Shown here: positions 8,851-18,856 of the stretch, one piece after another
Layout of the letters: each line of letters begins with the position of its first letter
How positions within the stretch are numbered: the first letter of the stretch is position 1
DNA from: Mesostigma viride
Lineage: Eukaryota; Streptophyta; Mesostigmatophyceae; Mesostigmatales; Mesostigmataceae
Assembly (NCBI GenBank): GCA_009746045.1
Contig: RPFO01000123.1
Location: 1,120,410 to 1,184,409, forward strand
Direction: 5' to 3'
DNA length: 64,000 bases
Notes under the pieces: generated by a model
What the model was told of the DNA's origin: nothing
The model's input: only the letters and a program-made list of their open reading frames with translations
Databases searched by the model: none
Position numbers and translations under genes: made by a program

Positions 8851-11800
8851 ATGGATCCAGTGGGTGGAGATATGTCGCCTATACCTACCAATAATAATAA
8901 TAATAATAATACTAATAACATTAACAATAACAATACTCGTGGTAACCGACGGGACTCCTTGGAAACGGTACACCATCTCACTCCTCAAGGTATTCTGCGT
9001 ACCTCACCGCCTTCTCCTGCTGCTGGTGGTCGCCGTCGTCCCTCAATTACCCCACCTACCTATGAACAACGTATTTCCCAAGTCAGATTTAGTGAGGAAC
9101 CTTCTTTCGTTGTGAACCAGGCCCCTGCCCCTTCTGCAACCTTGGCTCACCCCTCCAGCAGGTCCTCACACACTAACAATGCTCCTAGGCCTCCTTCCCA
9201 CCCTGTGCCTTCAATGCCTGCTATTAACACGGGTCGTACCTCGGCCCCTGTCGGCCCTTCTGGGCGCCCTAGTGCAGTCCCCTTTTTCCCACCTGCTTCC
9301 TGGTCCTACCCTGAGACGGCCTATGAGGCTGCCCAGGTTCCTACCCGTGTGGCTGATTTAGAAGTTAATAATGATTTCAGTACCATGCCCCTAGATGATA
9401 GGAATTATGATCATTTTGCCTATTCCTCTCTTCGTGAGCAATATACTGTCCCCTTCTCCTATGGGCACCATCCGGAAACGGTGGCTCCCTCCAGACCCCT
9501 ACCCAAGACTTTTCCTATCCCTTCCTTCTATCCCGCTTATGTAGCAGTGGAAGATAGTGGCCCTATGGGAAAAACTGATTCTTCTAATCCCCCTAAGCCT
9601 CCTGCTCTTCCCCTCTTTGCCAACCTTCCTAAGCTGGATGTCAAGTCTACCCCTCAACAGTTTTTCACCTTCATTATGTTGCTCACCCAGAACACAGAGT
9701 CCTGGCAGAACCACAATAGGTGGCGCCTCTCTGATGCTGTACTAGTTCCTCATTATCTTACTACCTGCATTACTCCTGAACTTGCTAACCTCATCCAGTG
9801 TGAGTCTCTTGCCTCTCATGCCTACCCAAACTCTGTAGCAGAATTGTTCAAGCGTTTAGAGAACCATTTAGTCCCTCCCGATGCAGATTGGCAGGATAGA
9901 TTATCCTTTGGCACCTTGCAGCAGGGTACCAAGTCCTTCAAAGAATATATGAAAGAGTTTGATGCTCAGATGGTACGAATTAGGGATTTGTCGGGTGCAG
10001 AAGTACGTGCTCGCTTCCTTCAGGGCCTCAGTAGACCCTTATTGCGTGAAGTCAAGCGCCAGTTCTCTGCCTACCGTTTTACTGACCTGCCCCTCAAGCA
10101 TGTGCGTCAGCATCTTTTACGAGTAGCAGATTTCTTCTCCACACCTTCTCTTCCTACCCGTTCCCGTATTAATAATATAAGCCTTACCCCTGAGGAGGAA
10201 AACTCCTATGTAGAAGAATTAGATATCTGTGTGACTGACCTTTCAGCTCTGGATGTCTCTCATATTACCTGCTATCATTGTAAGGAAGTAGGTCACCTTA
10301 AACGTGAATGCCCCAAGTTCCTTTCGGGTGCTCCCCCTCATCCCGACGCTCGCCCTCCTCGTACCCCTCAGCGTGCTCCTATTCGTCCCACTTCAGGACA
10401 CATTCCTTCAGCTACCCCTAGTAGGCTGAATGCTGTGCAGACAGGATCCCCAGGGTTCCCCTATGATAATCAGGCTCCCGCACCCTCTTCAATCCCTCGT
10501 GACCCTCCAGCAGTGGCTTTTCCGCCAGGGTCTTCTTCGGGGTTCGTTCCTATGGATTTGGGGGGGAGGGGAACAGTAGGCCTGTCAGCCGGGGGTAACC
10601 TGGACAGGTCCTTAGATAGTACCCCAGATATTAATTTTTGCTTGCCTGTTTTTATAACCTCTGTAGGAGCTGAATCATCCCTACCACTACGTGTGCGTCC
10701 TCTTATGTTCTTGAATGGTGGTTTAACCGTCCCTCACACTGTTGTAGACCCCTTCTTGCATGCTGATGAACTCTTGAATGTCTCTGTGTTGGTAGATAGC
10801 GGTGCGGCTAGCTCCTTTGTGAGCGAGGCCCTAGTTAGACGTTTAGGACTAGTCCCTACCCCTCACACCAAACCCGTTACTGTTCATTATGCTGATGGTC
10901 GCACCAGTCATTCCCCGGGTACGGTGTCCCTTCCCATGGTTATACAAGGACGTACTGTCAACCTGACGGCCACTATAGGCCCTATCACTACCGCTGATGT
11001 ATTACTAGGATTAGATTGGCACCAGGATAATAAGATTACTATTAATTATGATACCATGGTCATTTGGTTTCCAGATAGCTCTTACTGGGTACCTGAACGT
11101 CATTATAGATTGGAAAATTTATCCTTGGTAGATATTACTCCTCCTACACCTGTTGATCCTCCTGTAAGACCTATACCTGAAGTAATAATGTCAAATGACG
11201 AATTACGTTCTGAATTAAAGCAAAATGGATACCTATTATGTATGTTCCTTCAGTTAGAAGTACAACAGATACCTAGCACTAACAATAGTGTGGATATAGA
11301 TGTAAATACAGTGGATACAATAGGAGTAGGATTTACTGAAAATGAAATAGTAAGATACATGGCTGTGATAGATTCCTCAAAAGTATTTGAAGAAAAGACT
11401 CCTTCTTATCCTCCTCCTCGTTCTGTTTTACACCGTGTAGTTATCAAGGACGGTGCAGTTCCTACGCACTCTCCGATGTATAGAATGGGCCCTACCGAGT
11501 TAAAGGAACTAAAACAGATTTTAGTGTCATTATTAGAAGCAGGATTGATAGAGCCTAGTAACTCCCCCTACTCAGCTGGTGTCCTGTTAGTTCCTAAGCC
11601 AAATGGCAAGTTTCGCCTAGTTACTGATTATAGGAAGTTGAATGATATTACTGTGAAATCTAAATACCCTCTACCTCGTATTGACGATATATTTAATAAG
11701 GTTAAAGGTTCCACTTGTTTCACAGTACTGGATTGTGCGGATGGTTTTTGGCAGTTGCGGATAGCTCCTGAGGATTGCCATAAAACCGCCTTTGCTACCC

Positions 11801-14712
11801 CTTTTGGTCATTACCAGTTTAGAGTAGCGGCTATGGGACTCTGTAACTCGCCTGCCTCTTTTCAAATGTTAATGAATGAAGTGCTTAGACCTGTTATGGG
11901 AAATTCTCATCTTCCTCAGGTGTCCTCTGATCTAAAGGATCCCTCCTTCTCCTCTGTTTCTTTATCTGAGCATGACCGTTCTTGTGCTCAAGCTTACTTA
12001 GATGATATTCTTATTTACTCTCCTGATTTTGAAACGCACCTACGTGATTTAAAGAAAGTATTAGAAATAATGGCTGAAAATTCTTTGTGGGCGCGCCGTG
12101 CTAAAGTGCGTTCGGGTAGGAGTGTCCCATTTTTAGGGCACGTTCTGTCAGATGCCGGGGTCGCTACCGACCCGGATAAAACTAAGTCAATTCAGGAATG
12201 GCCTACTCCTACCGACGTTAAAGGTGTACGTAGTTTCCTAGGAATTGCTTCTTACTATAGGCGTTTTATCCCGCGTTTCGCCACTATAGCAGCCCCTATT
12301 AATCATTTATTAAAGAAGGATATCCCCTTTGTTTGGAGTAGTGAGTGTCAGTCTGCTTTTCAGTGCCTAAAATCCCTACTCCTTTCCCCTCCTGTACTCA
12401 TCCTACCGGATACTACTAAACCCTTTGTTGTGGCTACAGATGCTAGTAAAGTAGCTATAGGTGGTGTCCTTCTCCAGGATCAGGGTCAGGGCTTACAGCC
12501 AATTGAATATATCTCTAGGACAATGCTCCCTGCGGAGCGTAACTATCCCGTCCACCAGCAGGAACTCTTAGCGGTGGTGTATTGTTGCCACGCGTGGCAG
12601 CACTTCCTTAAAGGTGCTCAATTTGATGTCTGCCTGAATGAACCCTGTGAGCTAGATCCTTATAGGTTAGTTATCCAAACGGATCATCGTCCCCTTACCC
12701 ATCTTCTCTCCCAACCCAACCTTACCCCTCGGCAAGCGCGCTGGATGGAATTTTTAGCACAGTTTTCCCCTTTTAAACTTCAGTATGTCAAGGGTGTAGA
12801 TAACATAGTACCAGATGCACTCTCTCGTCGTGCAGACTATTCCTTCTTCGAGGACCTTGATGTTCTCAATATTACTCTAGTTCCTACTACTATGGGTGTA
12901 ACCCCTTATGGTGAACTACCTGATGATGATTCCTATGCCTACCTCTTTCATACAGCTGTTCGCATGCCTGATCTCCTTTCTCACGTAGGACTCTCTCTCC
13001 CGTGTGAGGCCCTTCCTGTGGCCTCGGTGGGGGGGGAGGGGAAAAATAAAATTTCTATACCGCTTAGCCATATAGCGACTAGGTCAGGAAAGTCTTATGA
13101 AAACGTAGTCCCCCTAGGACCTCCCCTTCTCTTCGGCAAGGCGGTAGGAGATCTCTTTAAACCTGTTCTGGATACTTCTGTAGCGATGCCTACCTCTGAT
13201 CTTGAACGCCTTATTAGTAGATTTACGGCCACTGAGCCGGAAGCATTAGCTGCCATTGCTGCACATCCCCAACAATTAGGCAAGCACCCTTGTAAATTTG
13301 TAGGTGGGTTTTTATATGTGCAGATAGCAGATTCTCCCCCTCAATGGCGCCTGTATGTCCCTCCTATCTGTCGCTCCTCCTTGCTCTTTGAGTTGCATGA
13401 CTTAGCTGCTCACCAGGGTGGTAAACGGGTACGGGACCTAGTAGCCCGCTCTTATTACTGGCCTTCCCTTTATAAGGATGTGGATGAGTATGTTAGAACT
13501 TGTCAATCTTGCCAGGAAATGAAACCCAATAATGTAGGACAGATAGCAGAACCTAGGACCTTGCCTGACCCTATCATGCCTTGGGATTCTATCATGATGG
13601 ATTTTGTAGGACCTTTTAGAAAGAATGATAGGGGCAATGCCCAAATCCTTGTGTTCATAGATCGTTTTACTCGTATGTGCCATCTTGTGCCGTGTCCTTT
13701 AGAACTCACCGCACGTGATTGCGCACGCCTATACCTCAATAATGTATATAGATATCATGGATTGAGTAGGCAGTTTATTAGTGATAAGGATAAATTATTT
13801 ACCTCAGATTTTTGGCAGCAGTTTTTCGCTGCCATCGGTACCAAGGTTACCTACGGTACTGCCTACCACTCCTCCTCCTCTCATTTAGTAGAGCGTCTTA
13901 ATAGAGTAGTAGAAGAAGCGCTTAGGCACTATGTTAATGGCTCGGGTAGTGATTGGGAGGATTATTTATGTTTGGTAGAGTTCTCCCTCAACAATTGTCC
14001 CCAAGCTGCGCATGGATATACGCCCTTCTTCTTAGATACTGGGAGACAGCCCCTTACCCCTACCTCTCTCTTAGCTAGTCCTCTACGGGACAAGGATGAT
14101 GTGTCCCGAGATACTGTAGAAGGTGTACAGTCCTTACTAGATAGAATGAAAACTGCTCATGACCACGCGATCTCAGGGTATCAAAAAGCTCAGGCTAAGT
14201 ACCTTGCTAGGTTGCGTGCCTCCTTAGATAGACGAGCACCTGAGATAGAAGTAGGAGATCTAGTATTAGTAGAAGGCCCCCGTGTTGGCCGTTTTGCTCA
14301 TAAGTTTGAAGCAGAACTGAAGGTCAAACTTAGGCCTGCCTTCTTAGGACCCTTCCATGTGTTGTCTAGGGTAGGAAATTTCTTGTATAAGGTCGATATC
14401 CCTACCTCTTGGCAAACGCATTCAAACACCTTCCATAGGAGCCAGCTTAAACTGTACCACCCTAGTACGTTCGCTGGCAGGGAGTTAGCGCCTGCCCCTT
14501 TAGAGCATAATCCTGACACTGGGGAAGTAGAAGACGAAGTAGAAAGCATCGTGGCCCATCGAGATATCAAAAAGGGCCGCGGTACCCAGCGTCAGTATAA
14601 AGTGAAGTGGATGTATGCTCGTAGTGAAGTAGATAAGGTTTGGTATACGGAGAGTGAGCTAGATGGGTGTAGTCGCCTGCTGCAGGAATATAAAACCCTG
14701 CACAAGCTCTAG
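8851..14712 (+). CDS. Gag-Pol polyprotein of a Ty3/gypsy chromovirus
   Basis: One uninterrupted 1,953-aa frame, so no gag-pol frameshift or stop. Order: Asn/Pro-rich N-terminus; capsid-like Gag (about 265-440); CCHC zinc knuckle CYHCKEVGHLKREC (474-487); aspartic protease with VDSGAASSFV (Asp649); reverse transcriptase with YLDDILIY (catalytic Asp1051-Asp1052); RNase H beginning near VATDASK (Asp1197) and including TDHRPLTHLL; integrase with an HHCC zinc finger (His1516; CQSC) and the D,D,E core (MDFVGP Asp1584, SDKDKLF, HLVERLNR); C-terminal chromodomain from about 1893 (VESIVAHR, YKVKWMYA, WYTESELDG). All catalytic residues I checked are present, so it may be active. The usual integrase YHPQTDGQ segment reads YHSSSSHL, a marked divergence just before the catalytic Glu. 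The chromodomain would target integration to modified chromatin. Confidence 0.96.
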   Translation: MDPVGGDMSPIPTNNNNNNNTNNINNNNTRGNRRDSLETVHHLTPQGILRTSPPSPAAGGRRRPSITPPTYEQRISQVRFSEEPSFVVNQAPAPSATLAHPSSRSSHTNNAPRPPSHPVPSMPAINTGRTSAPVGPSGRPSAVPFFPPASWSYPETAYEAAQVPTRVADLEVNNDFSTMPLDDRNYDHFAYSSLREQYTVPFSYGHHPETVAPSRPLPKTFPIPSFYPAYVAVEDSGPMGKTDSSNPPKPPALPLFANLPKLDVKSTPQQFFTFIMLLTQNTESWQNHNRWRLSDAVLVPHYLTTCITPELANLIQCESLASHAYPNSVAELFKRLENHLVPPDADWQDRLSFGTLQQGTKSFKEYMKEFDAQMVRIRDLSGAEVRARFLQGLSRPLLREVKRQFSAYRFTDLPLKHVRQHLLRVADFFSTPSLPTRSRINNISLTPEEENSYVEELDICVTDLSALDVSHITCYHCKEVGHLKRECPKFLSGAPPHPDARPPRTPQRAPIRPTSGHIPSATPSRLNAVQTGSPGFPYDNQAPAPSSIPRDPPAVAFPPGSSSGFVPMDLGGRGTVGLSAGGNLDRSLDSTPDINFCLPVFITSVGAESSLPLRVRPLMFLNGGLTVPHTVVDPFLHADELLNVSVLVDSGAASSFVSEALVRRLGLVPTPHTKPVTVHYADGRTSHSPGTVSLPMVIQGRTVNLTATIGPITTADVLLGLDWHQDNKITINYDTMVIWFPDSSYWVPERHYRLENLSLVDITPPTPVDPPVRPIPEVIMSNDELRSELKQNGYLLCMFLQLEVQQIPSTNNSVDIDVNTVDTIGVGFTENEIVRYMAVIDSSKVFEEKTPSYPPPRSVLHRVVIKDGAVPTHSPMYRMGPTELKELKQILVSLLEAGLIEPSNSPYSAGVLLVPKPNGKFRLVTDYRKLNDITVKSKYPLPRIDDIFNKVKGSTCFTVLDCADGFWQLRIAPEDCHKTAFATPFGHYQFRVAAMGLCNSPASFQMLMNEVLRPVMGNSHLPQVSSDLKDPSFSSVSLSEHDRSCAQAYLDDILIYSPDFETHLRDLKKVLEIMAENSLWARRAKVRSGRSVPFLGHVLSDAGVATDPDKTKSIQEWPTPTDVKGVRSFLGIASYYRRFIPRFATIAAPINHLLKKDIPFVWSSECQSAFQCLKSLLLSPPVLILPDTTKPFVVATDASKVAIGGVLLQDQGQGLQPIEYISRTMLPAERNYPVHQQELLAVVYCCHAWQHFLKGAQFDVCLNEPCELDPYRLVIQTDHRPLTHLLSQPNLTPRQARWMEFLAQFSPFKLQYVKGVDNIVPDALSRRADYSFFEDLDVLNITLVPTTMGVTPYGELPDDDSYAYLFHTAVRMPDLLSHVGLSLPCEALPVASVGGEGKNKISIPLSHIATRSGKSYENVVPLGPPLLFGKAVGDLFKPVLDTSVAMPTSDLERLISRFTATEPEALAAIAAHPQQLGKHPCKFVGGFLYVQIADSPPQWRLYVPPICRSSLLFELHDLAAHQGGKRVRDLVARSYYWPSLYKDVDEYVRTCQSCQEMKPNNVGQIAEPRTLPDPIMPWDSIMMDFVGPFRKNDRGNAQILVFIDRFTRMCHLVPCPLELTARDCARLYLNNVYRYHGLSRQFISDKDKLFTSDFWQQFFAAIGTKVTYGTAYHSSSSHLVERLNRVVEEALRHYVNGSGSDWEDYLCLVEFSLNNCPQAAHGYTPFFLDTGRQPLTPTSLLASPLRDKDDVSRDTVEGVQSLLDRMKTAHDHAISGYQKAQAKYLARLRASLDRRAPEIEVGDLVLVEGPRVGRFAHKFEAELKVKLRPAFLGPFHVLSRVGNFLYKVDIPTSWQTHSNTFHRSQLKLYHPSTFAGRELAPAPLEHNPDTGEVEDEVESIVAHRDIKKGRGTQRQYKVKWMYARSEVDKVWYTESELDGCSRLLQEYKTLHKL

Positions 14713-14788
14713 TCGTAGGCCTTCTCCTCTCTTATGTTATGTCTGCTGTCGACGGGTGGTTGGTTGTCCCCTCCCCTCCGCAGCCGTC

Positions 14789-17099
14789 ATGACCGAGCCT
14801 ACCCCTCCGGCTGAGAGCCCGCTGCCGTCCCTGCCCCTACCGGACCCTGAGCTGTATTTCGAGGCCCTTCCGGGCCGTTGGGTGTCGCGATCATGTTACC
14901 GGGGTGGCGTTGTGCAGCCGGCCCTTCAGGCCCAACATGCGAGCTTAGTCAGGGCGGCCCTCTTCGGGGTCACGTGGTATGGTCCTTCCCCTGATGAGCC
15001 GCACCAGCTTGTCCTGCACGGTTTCGATGATGCCGGACACTGTTTGTTGGGGTGTGGTTCCAGCTGTCCCGCCTTGGGGCAGATAGATGCGGTTCTCCGG
15101 TGTTGCCGTGTGTTCTCCTACCTCTCCACTCCTGTGGGCCGTACCTGCCTACGGGAGGTGTTCCCGTGGCTTCCAGCTGAGGGTGATGCTGAGGTAGACG
15201 AGAACCCCTGCGACCTTTTACGGGCCGTAGAGTTCATGGAGATAGCTGATCAGTCGGCGGGACTAGCGGTTAGTGGTCCTACCCCTTCGGGCGCCCCAGC
15301 TGAGGTACATTATACTCCAGATTATTCTGCCTCGAGCGCTGCGTCCGCCTCCTCGGTGTCTGTCCCTCCCTCTCCGGTCCCGTCGTCCCCTCGGTCGACC
15401 CGGGATGTCGCAGTGGAGCCTACCCCTTCGGGTTTGCCTGATCCTCTTTCGGCGACGGTCTCGGCTATGCAGGCTCAGATCCAGTCTTTGACCACGGCGT
15501 TTGGGGCCTTCCTTGCGGCCCAGGCGCAGGTCCCGGCCACGCCGGCTGGATCCGCGCCCCCTACCCCTTCTGTCGCCCCGGCGACTACGGCTTCGCCCGC
15601 GCCCCCGCCTGCGCCCGCGGTCGCTGTGGTTCCGGCGGCTCCTGCGACTCCTGCTGCCTCTGCGCCTGTCACCGCTCTACCTGCGCCTACGCGGGAGTCT
15701 CCTGCCCCTGTTAGCTCGCCCTCCGTCGCTGCTTCCGAGCCTCCTCCCGCTCAGGCGCAGACGTCGCGGGGTTTCTTTGGCGATACTAGCGGCTTCCCAG
15801 ACTTTGGGAGGGTGGTCCTCCGCAGAGGATTCCGGTTCCTGACTGGGGCCTGGATGGTAGTCAATCTTATGCAGGACTGCCTGTCCCTACGGGCCCCATT
15901 TTCAACATGTGGCCTGAGGGTGCACCGGCAACGGAGACCGGCGCGCCTGCGTCGTTGGTGGGTCCGTCACGGCCCTCTCTGGCTTCAGGTCCGGCGCGAC
16001 CTCCTGTTTTACCAGTGCCCCCTGCGTCGGTGTCGGCTCCTGCCCCTGCGTCAGCCCCTGCTCCGGTCCCTCCTCCTTCGGCCTCGCGGTCTTGGCCGCG
16101 GTTGTTCGGTCCACCGGTCAGGATCCTCGCGCCACCCGCGCTGCCGATTCCCTCAGGGAGTTGTCCCAGGGTGATCGGGACAGGGCTCCTTCTGTGGTGC
16201 ACGCGACGCCGGAGTCGCGTGACACGCCCATTCCGGGGTATGGTATGTCCGCACTCGCCTGCCGACAGTGTGACCTGCCGCGCGCCTCTGCTGAGCTTGC
16301 CATCTCTCCCATGTCCTATGGGTTCTCCCAGGTGTGTCGGGCGCCCCGGGATCGTGGCCTACCCATTGAGACTGATCGGCCTCCGTTCGACATGGTTATT
16401 TTAGCTGATCCGGTGTTCGAGGGTGAGATCCTGGTCCGGCGCGTCCTGTATCGCTGGGCGAGGCGCCACAACGACTTGGACACCTACGGTGGGTTTCAGT
16501 GGGCTTACCCTCCCCCTCTGGGCATTATGGCTTCGGATGCCCTTACAGTAGAGTTTCCTGCGGTGCCGGGTGCGGCGTACACTACGGTCCTCCAGCCCAT
16601 CCTTGAGTGGGATGCCCGCCGCCCGGCGCCTATCCCGGGCCAGGGTCTAGACTCCCGCGGTCACCCTCCTCCTCGTGCCAGCGACTACCTAGAGACATTC
16701 GGGTCGCGACAGTGTGTTCGTCGGTGGCGCTCCCGCGAGGTTCGGCACATCCGGTTGTGGCCGTCCAACGTGGAGCCCCTGGTGGACCTGTTCTTCCCGA
16801 CGGGTCTGCGCCCTCGGATTCGGTATCATTGCCTCCTCCTGCGGGCCCTTTGCCTGATCGCGGTAGAGCCTTTCCTTCGCCTCTTTGCCTGTGGCTTTCT
16901 GGACTGGGCCCGTGGCCAGGTCGTCCTCACGCAGCATAGGTATTACTGGGCCTTCCTGGGCCTCTTTCCTGACGGCGTGTGGGCCGATGTTTTCCTCACT
17001 GTAGATAGGCATGACAATGTTGAGGATGTGGCTCACTACCAGGCCTACCTGGAGGTCCTGCTGGCCTCTCGTGGCACTTACCAGACGGATGGCCACTAG
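14789..17099 (+). pseudogene. Third ORF of the retrotransposon (post-pol), two apparent frame breaks
   Basis: Downstream of pol lies about 770 codons of coding-like sequence in three successive frames: 14789 to about 15810, about 15811-16095, and about 16096-17099. Each step corresponds to loss of one base; the first break is in a G-rich run. The ATG at 14789 is preceded by CTCCCCTCCGCAG, a strong splice acceptor ending 14783. The N-terminal part is a compact Cys-containing domain (CYRGG, LLGCGSSCPALG), the middle is a long Pro/Ala/Ser-rich linker, and the C-terminal part is a second globular domain rich in Trp, Arg and aromatics (YRWARRHNDLDTYGGFQW). I see no transmembrane anchor typical of Env and recognise no family. 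The breaks may be mutations, assembly errors or recoding; LTR identity argues for a young copy. Confidence 0.6.
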
Positions 17100-17465
17100 A
17101 TAGAGGGCCTTAGGCCCGACCTGAGGGTGTTGTCCCTCCGGTATGTAGAGTCGCCCTCATATTCTGGCCAGTTGGTTGGCTGTTCTTGGTCCTTAGCGCT
17201 GATGTGTTTACTCTGTGTGTCCTGCCCAGTGCCGTCCCCCCCGGCCAGGACTCCGTTCCAGGCAGTTAGGGGAACCTACCACCAGGCTTGGTGCTGGCTA
17301 ACCCTACACCACCCGGCGTGGTGGTGGAGACCGTGTGAACTATTGGTGCTTTGTATCTGGGATGGTCTATCGATTGTGTTGGTGTGTGCTGGGTGCGTTA
17401 GGATTATTTTCCTACCCCTCTGGTTCCCTCCTCTCTGCGTAGGGAGAGGGCTCCCTACCTTTTGT

Positions 17466-17476
17466 GGGGGGGGAGG
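17466..17476 (+). other. 3' polypurine tract
   Basis: GGGGGGGGAGG directly abuts the TG of the 3' LTR, the normal site where plus-strand DNA synthesis is primed. Similar tracts occur internally at 10560-10572 and 13029-13045. Confidence 0.85.
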
Positions 17477-18048
17477 TGTTACGTCGCGTAACAATTCGTT
17501 GTAGTTACGGACGTAAATTAGGTCCTTGGCCTCGGTTGTTCCTAGGTTACGTGCAGTTCTAGTTTGGACATGATTGTCCCCGTAACAGTACTGTGGTATA
17601 GTGGGTGCCTTTGGGCGCCGCGCCGCGTACTATATTAGTGGTCCTTATCCTTTTGTAGAATGTAGTGGACAGGCGTGCATCTGTGCACCTGCTTGTGTTT
17701 CTGTGTTTCTGCAGGCGAGGGCCAGGTCGGCCCGAGCCTGTTGGACCGTTGGTGACCATTTATGCACGTTCCACTCCTTGTGTGGTCACTCGGCGTGTGT
17801 TAAGTGAATTGACACATTTAGGCTTGGGTCACGGCAGTGTAGTTGTGTTTCCTTCCTCTATTCCTGGAGTAAACGGGTTTTGGTAAATGGTTGTATGGCG
17901 TATTATAGCAACACTTACGTTAATGCATTGAGATCAGCTCCGTCACGTTCGTCTTTCGCCAGAGGGTTAAGTAGAGGAGGCCTGACCAGTTTAGGTAGTA
18001 TCAGGCCCATTAGAGGTAGAGGTGGAGGTAGATATCCGCGGCGTAACA
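17477..18048 (+). repeat. 3' LTR
   Basis: 572 bp, essentially identical to the 5' LTR, ending CGTAACA and followed by the target duplication GTGGC. Confidence 0.97.
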
Positions 18049-18127
18049 GTGGCCTACAAATGCTATTCTACGCTGCCTAATCTCCTCCGAAATGCGATGC
18101 ATACCCTGATACAAAGACTCTAATGAC
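18049..18127 (-). mobile_element. LINE 3' end, copy A (proximal part)
   Basis: Continuation of the LINE fragment interrupted by the Ty3 element. From 18054 it aligns with copy C at about 61015-61086 (CTACRAATGCTATYCT, then TACAAAGACTCTAA). Confidence 0.7.
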
Positions 18128-18289
18128 CTATCAAGGAGACAACCAGCGCGGGCCAGAAATCGGGAGAATCCGGACCATGGTAGCTCGAGCCTGCCGTTAT
18201 CTTGTCCGCGTGTTCTCTAATGACCTATGCTTGGAAAACCCTACATTCAGGACCTGTCGGAGCATCATGTAAACCATGAGGACCACCAA

Positions 18290-18856
18290 GTCATTAGAGA
18301 CTTGTTTCATACATTTGTATCATGCAGGGTACGCCTCGCATTTCGGACGAGATTAGGCAATATGTAGGATAGCATTTGTAGGACATCTTGCTCGCACGAG
18401 TCAGGTAGATATCCCGCACTTGGTCTGGCCGGCCCCTAGCGGCTTGGCCAACCAGGGCGGCTCATCCTGACCCGGCCTGGCCCCAAGGACATTCCTAGAA
18501 AGCTGGGTAAACCTGCCATGAACTACACACAGATGTTGCTGGCCAATCTAGTGGTCCCAGCTCAGTTTGAACACCGCATTCACTCCCTCTCTATTGCTTG
18601 GACTGCTATGCAGAACAAGAAGAGGTGGCAGAAGATTGTCCAGGCTCACACGCCAGCCCCTGTGGGCAAGCCCCCTCCCCCCAAGCGGAAGGGGCGCTTT
18701 GCTGAGTAGAGTAGTTAGGGTTTTCTAGACTAGATAGCTTAGAGTTAGCTTAGTTCGGTTCCGCTTCTTCGCCCACCTCCATCCATCCAGCAAGGAATAT
18801 GTGCTACATGATCTCCCAACGGAGTCATGTTATAATTTAATTTAATTTAATTTTTA
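18290..18856 (+). mobile_element. LINE 3' end, copy B
   Basis: Plus-strand copy of the same LINE family. An open C-terminal stretch (18518-18709) contains NKKRWQKIVQAHTPAP and ends KRKGRFAE-stop, matching degraded copies A and C. After the stop come about 130 bp of 3' UTR and an ATTTA-type tail (18836-18856, repeated AATTT units) instead of poly(A). Upstream, the frame is broken (TATGTAGGATAG). Copies A and B are head-to-head inverted, separated by about 160 bp. Confidence 0.75.

Larger units (their letters stand above)
7260..18048 (+). mobile_element. Complete Ty3/gypsy LTR retrotransposon (chromovirus)
   Basis: The element is 10,789 bp long. Two 572-bp LTRs start TGTTACG and end CGTAACA, and I found a single difference between them (GTGATCC versus GTGGTCC near 7422/17640), indicating a recent insertion. 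A 5-bp target duplication GTGGC lies at 7255-7259 and 18049-18053, inside LINE copy A. Internal order: LTR, primer-binding site, leader with a predicted intron carrying a small RNase H1 hybrid-binding-domain ORF, single-frame Gag-Pol, a third ORF, polypurine tract, LTR. Pol order is PR-RT-RH-IN-chromodomain, which places it in the Ty3 chromovirus group. Coding sequence is visibly more AT-rich than the host exons around it. Confidence 0.96.

Noticed and set aside
15475-16202. Antisense Ala/Gly-rich frames over the third retrotransposon ORF
   Set aside because: Shadows of the Pro/Ala-rich linker.
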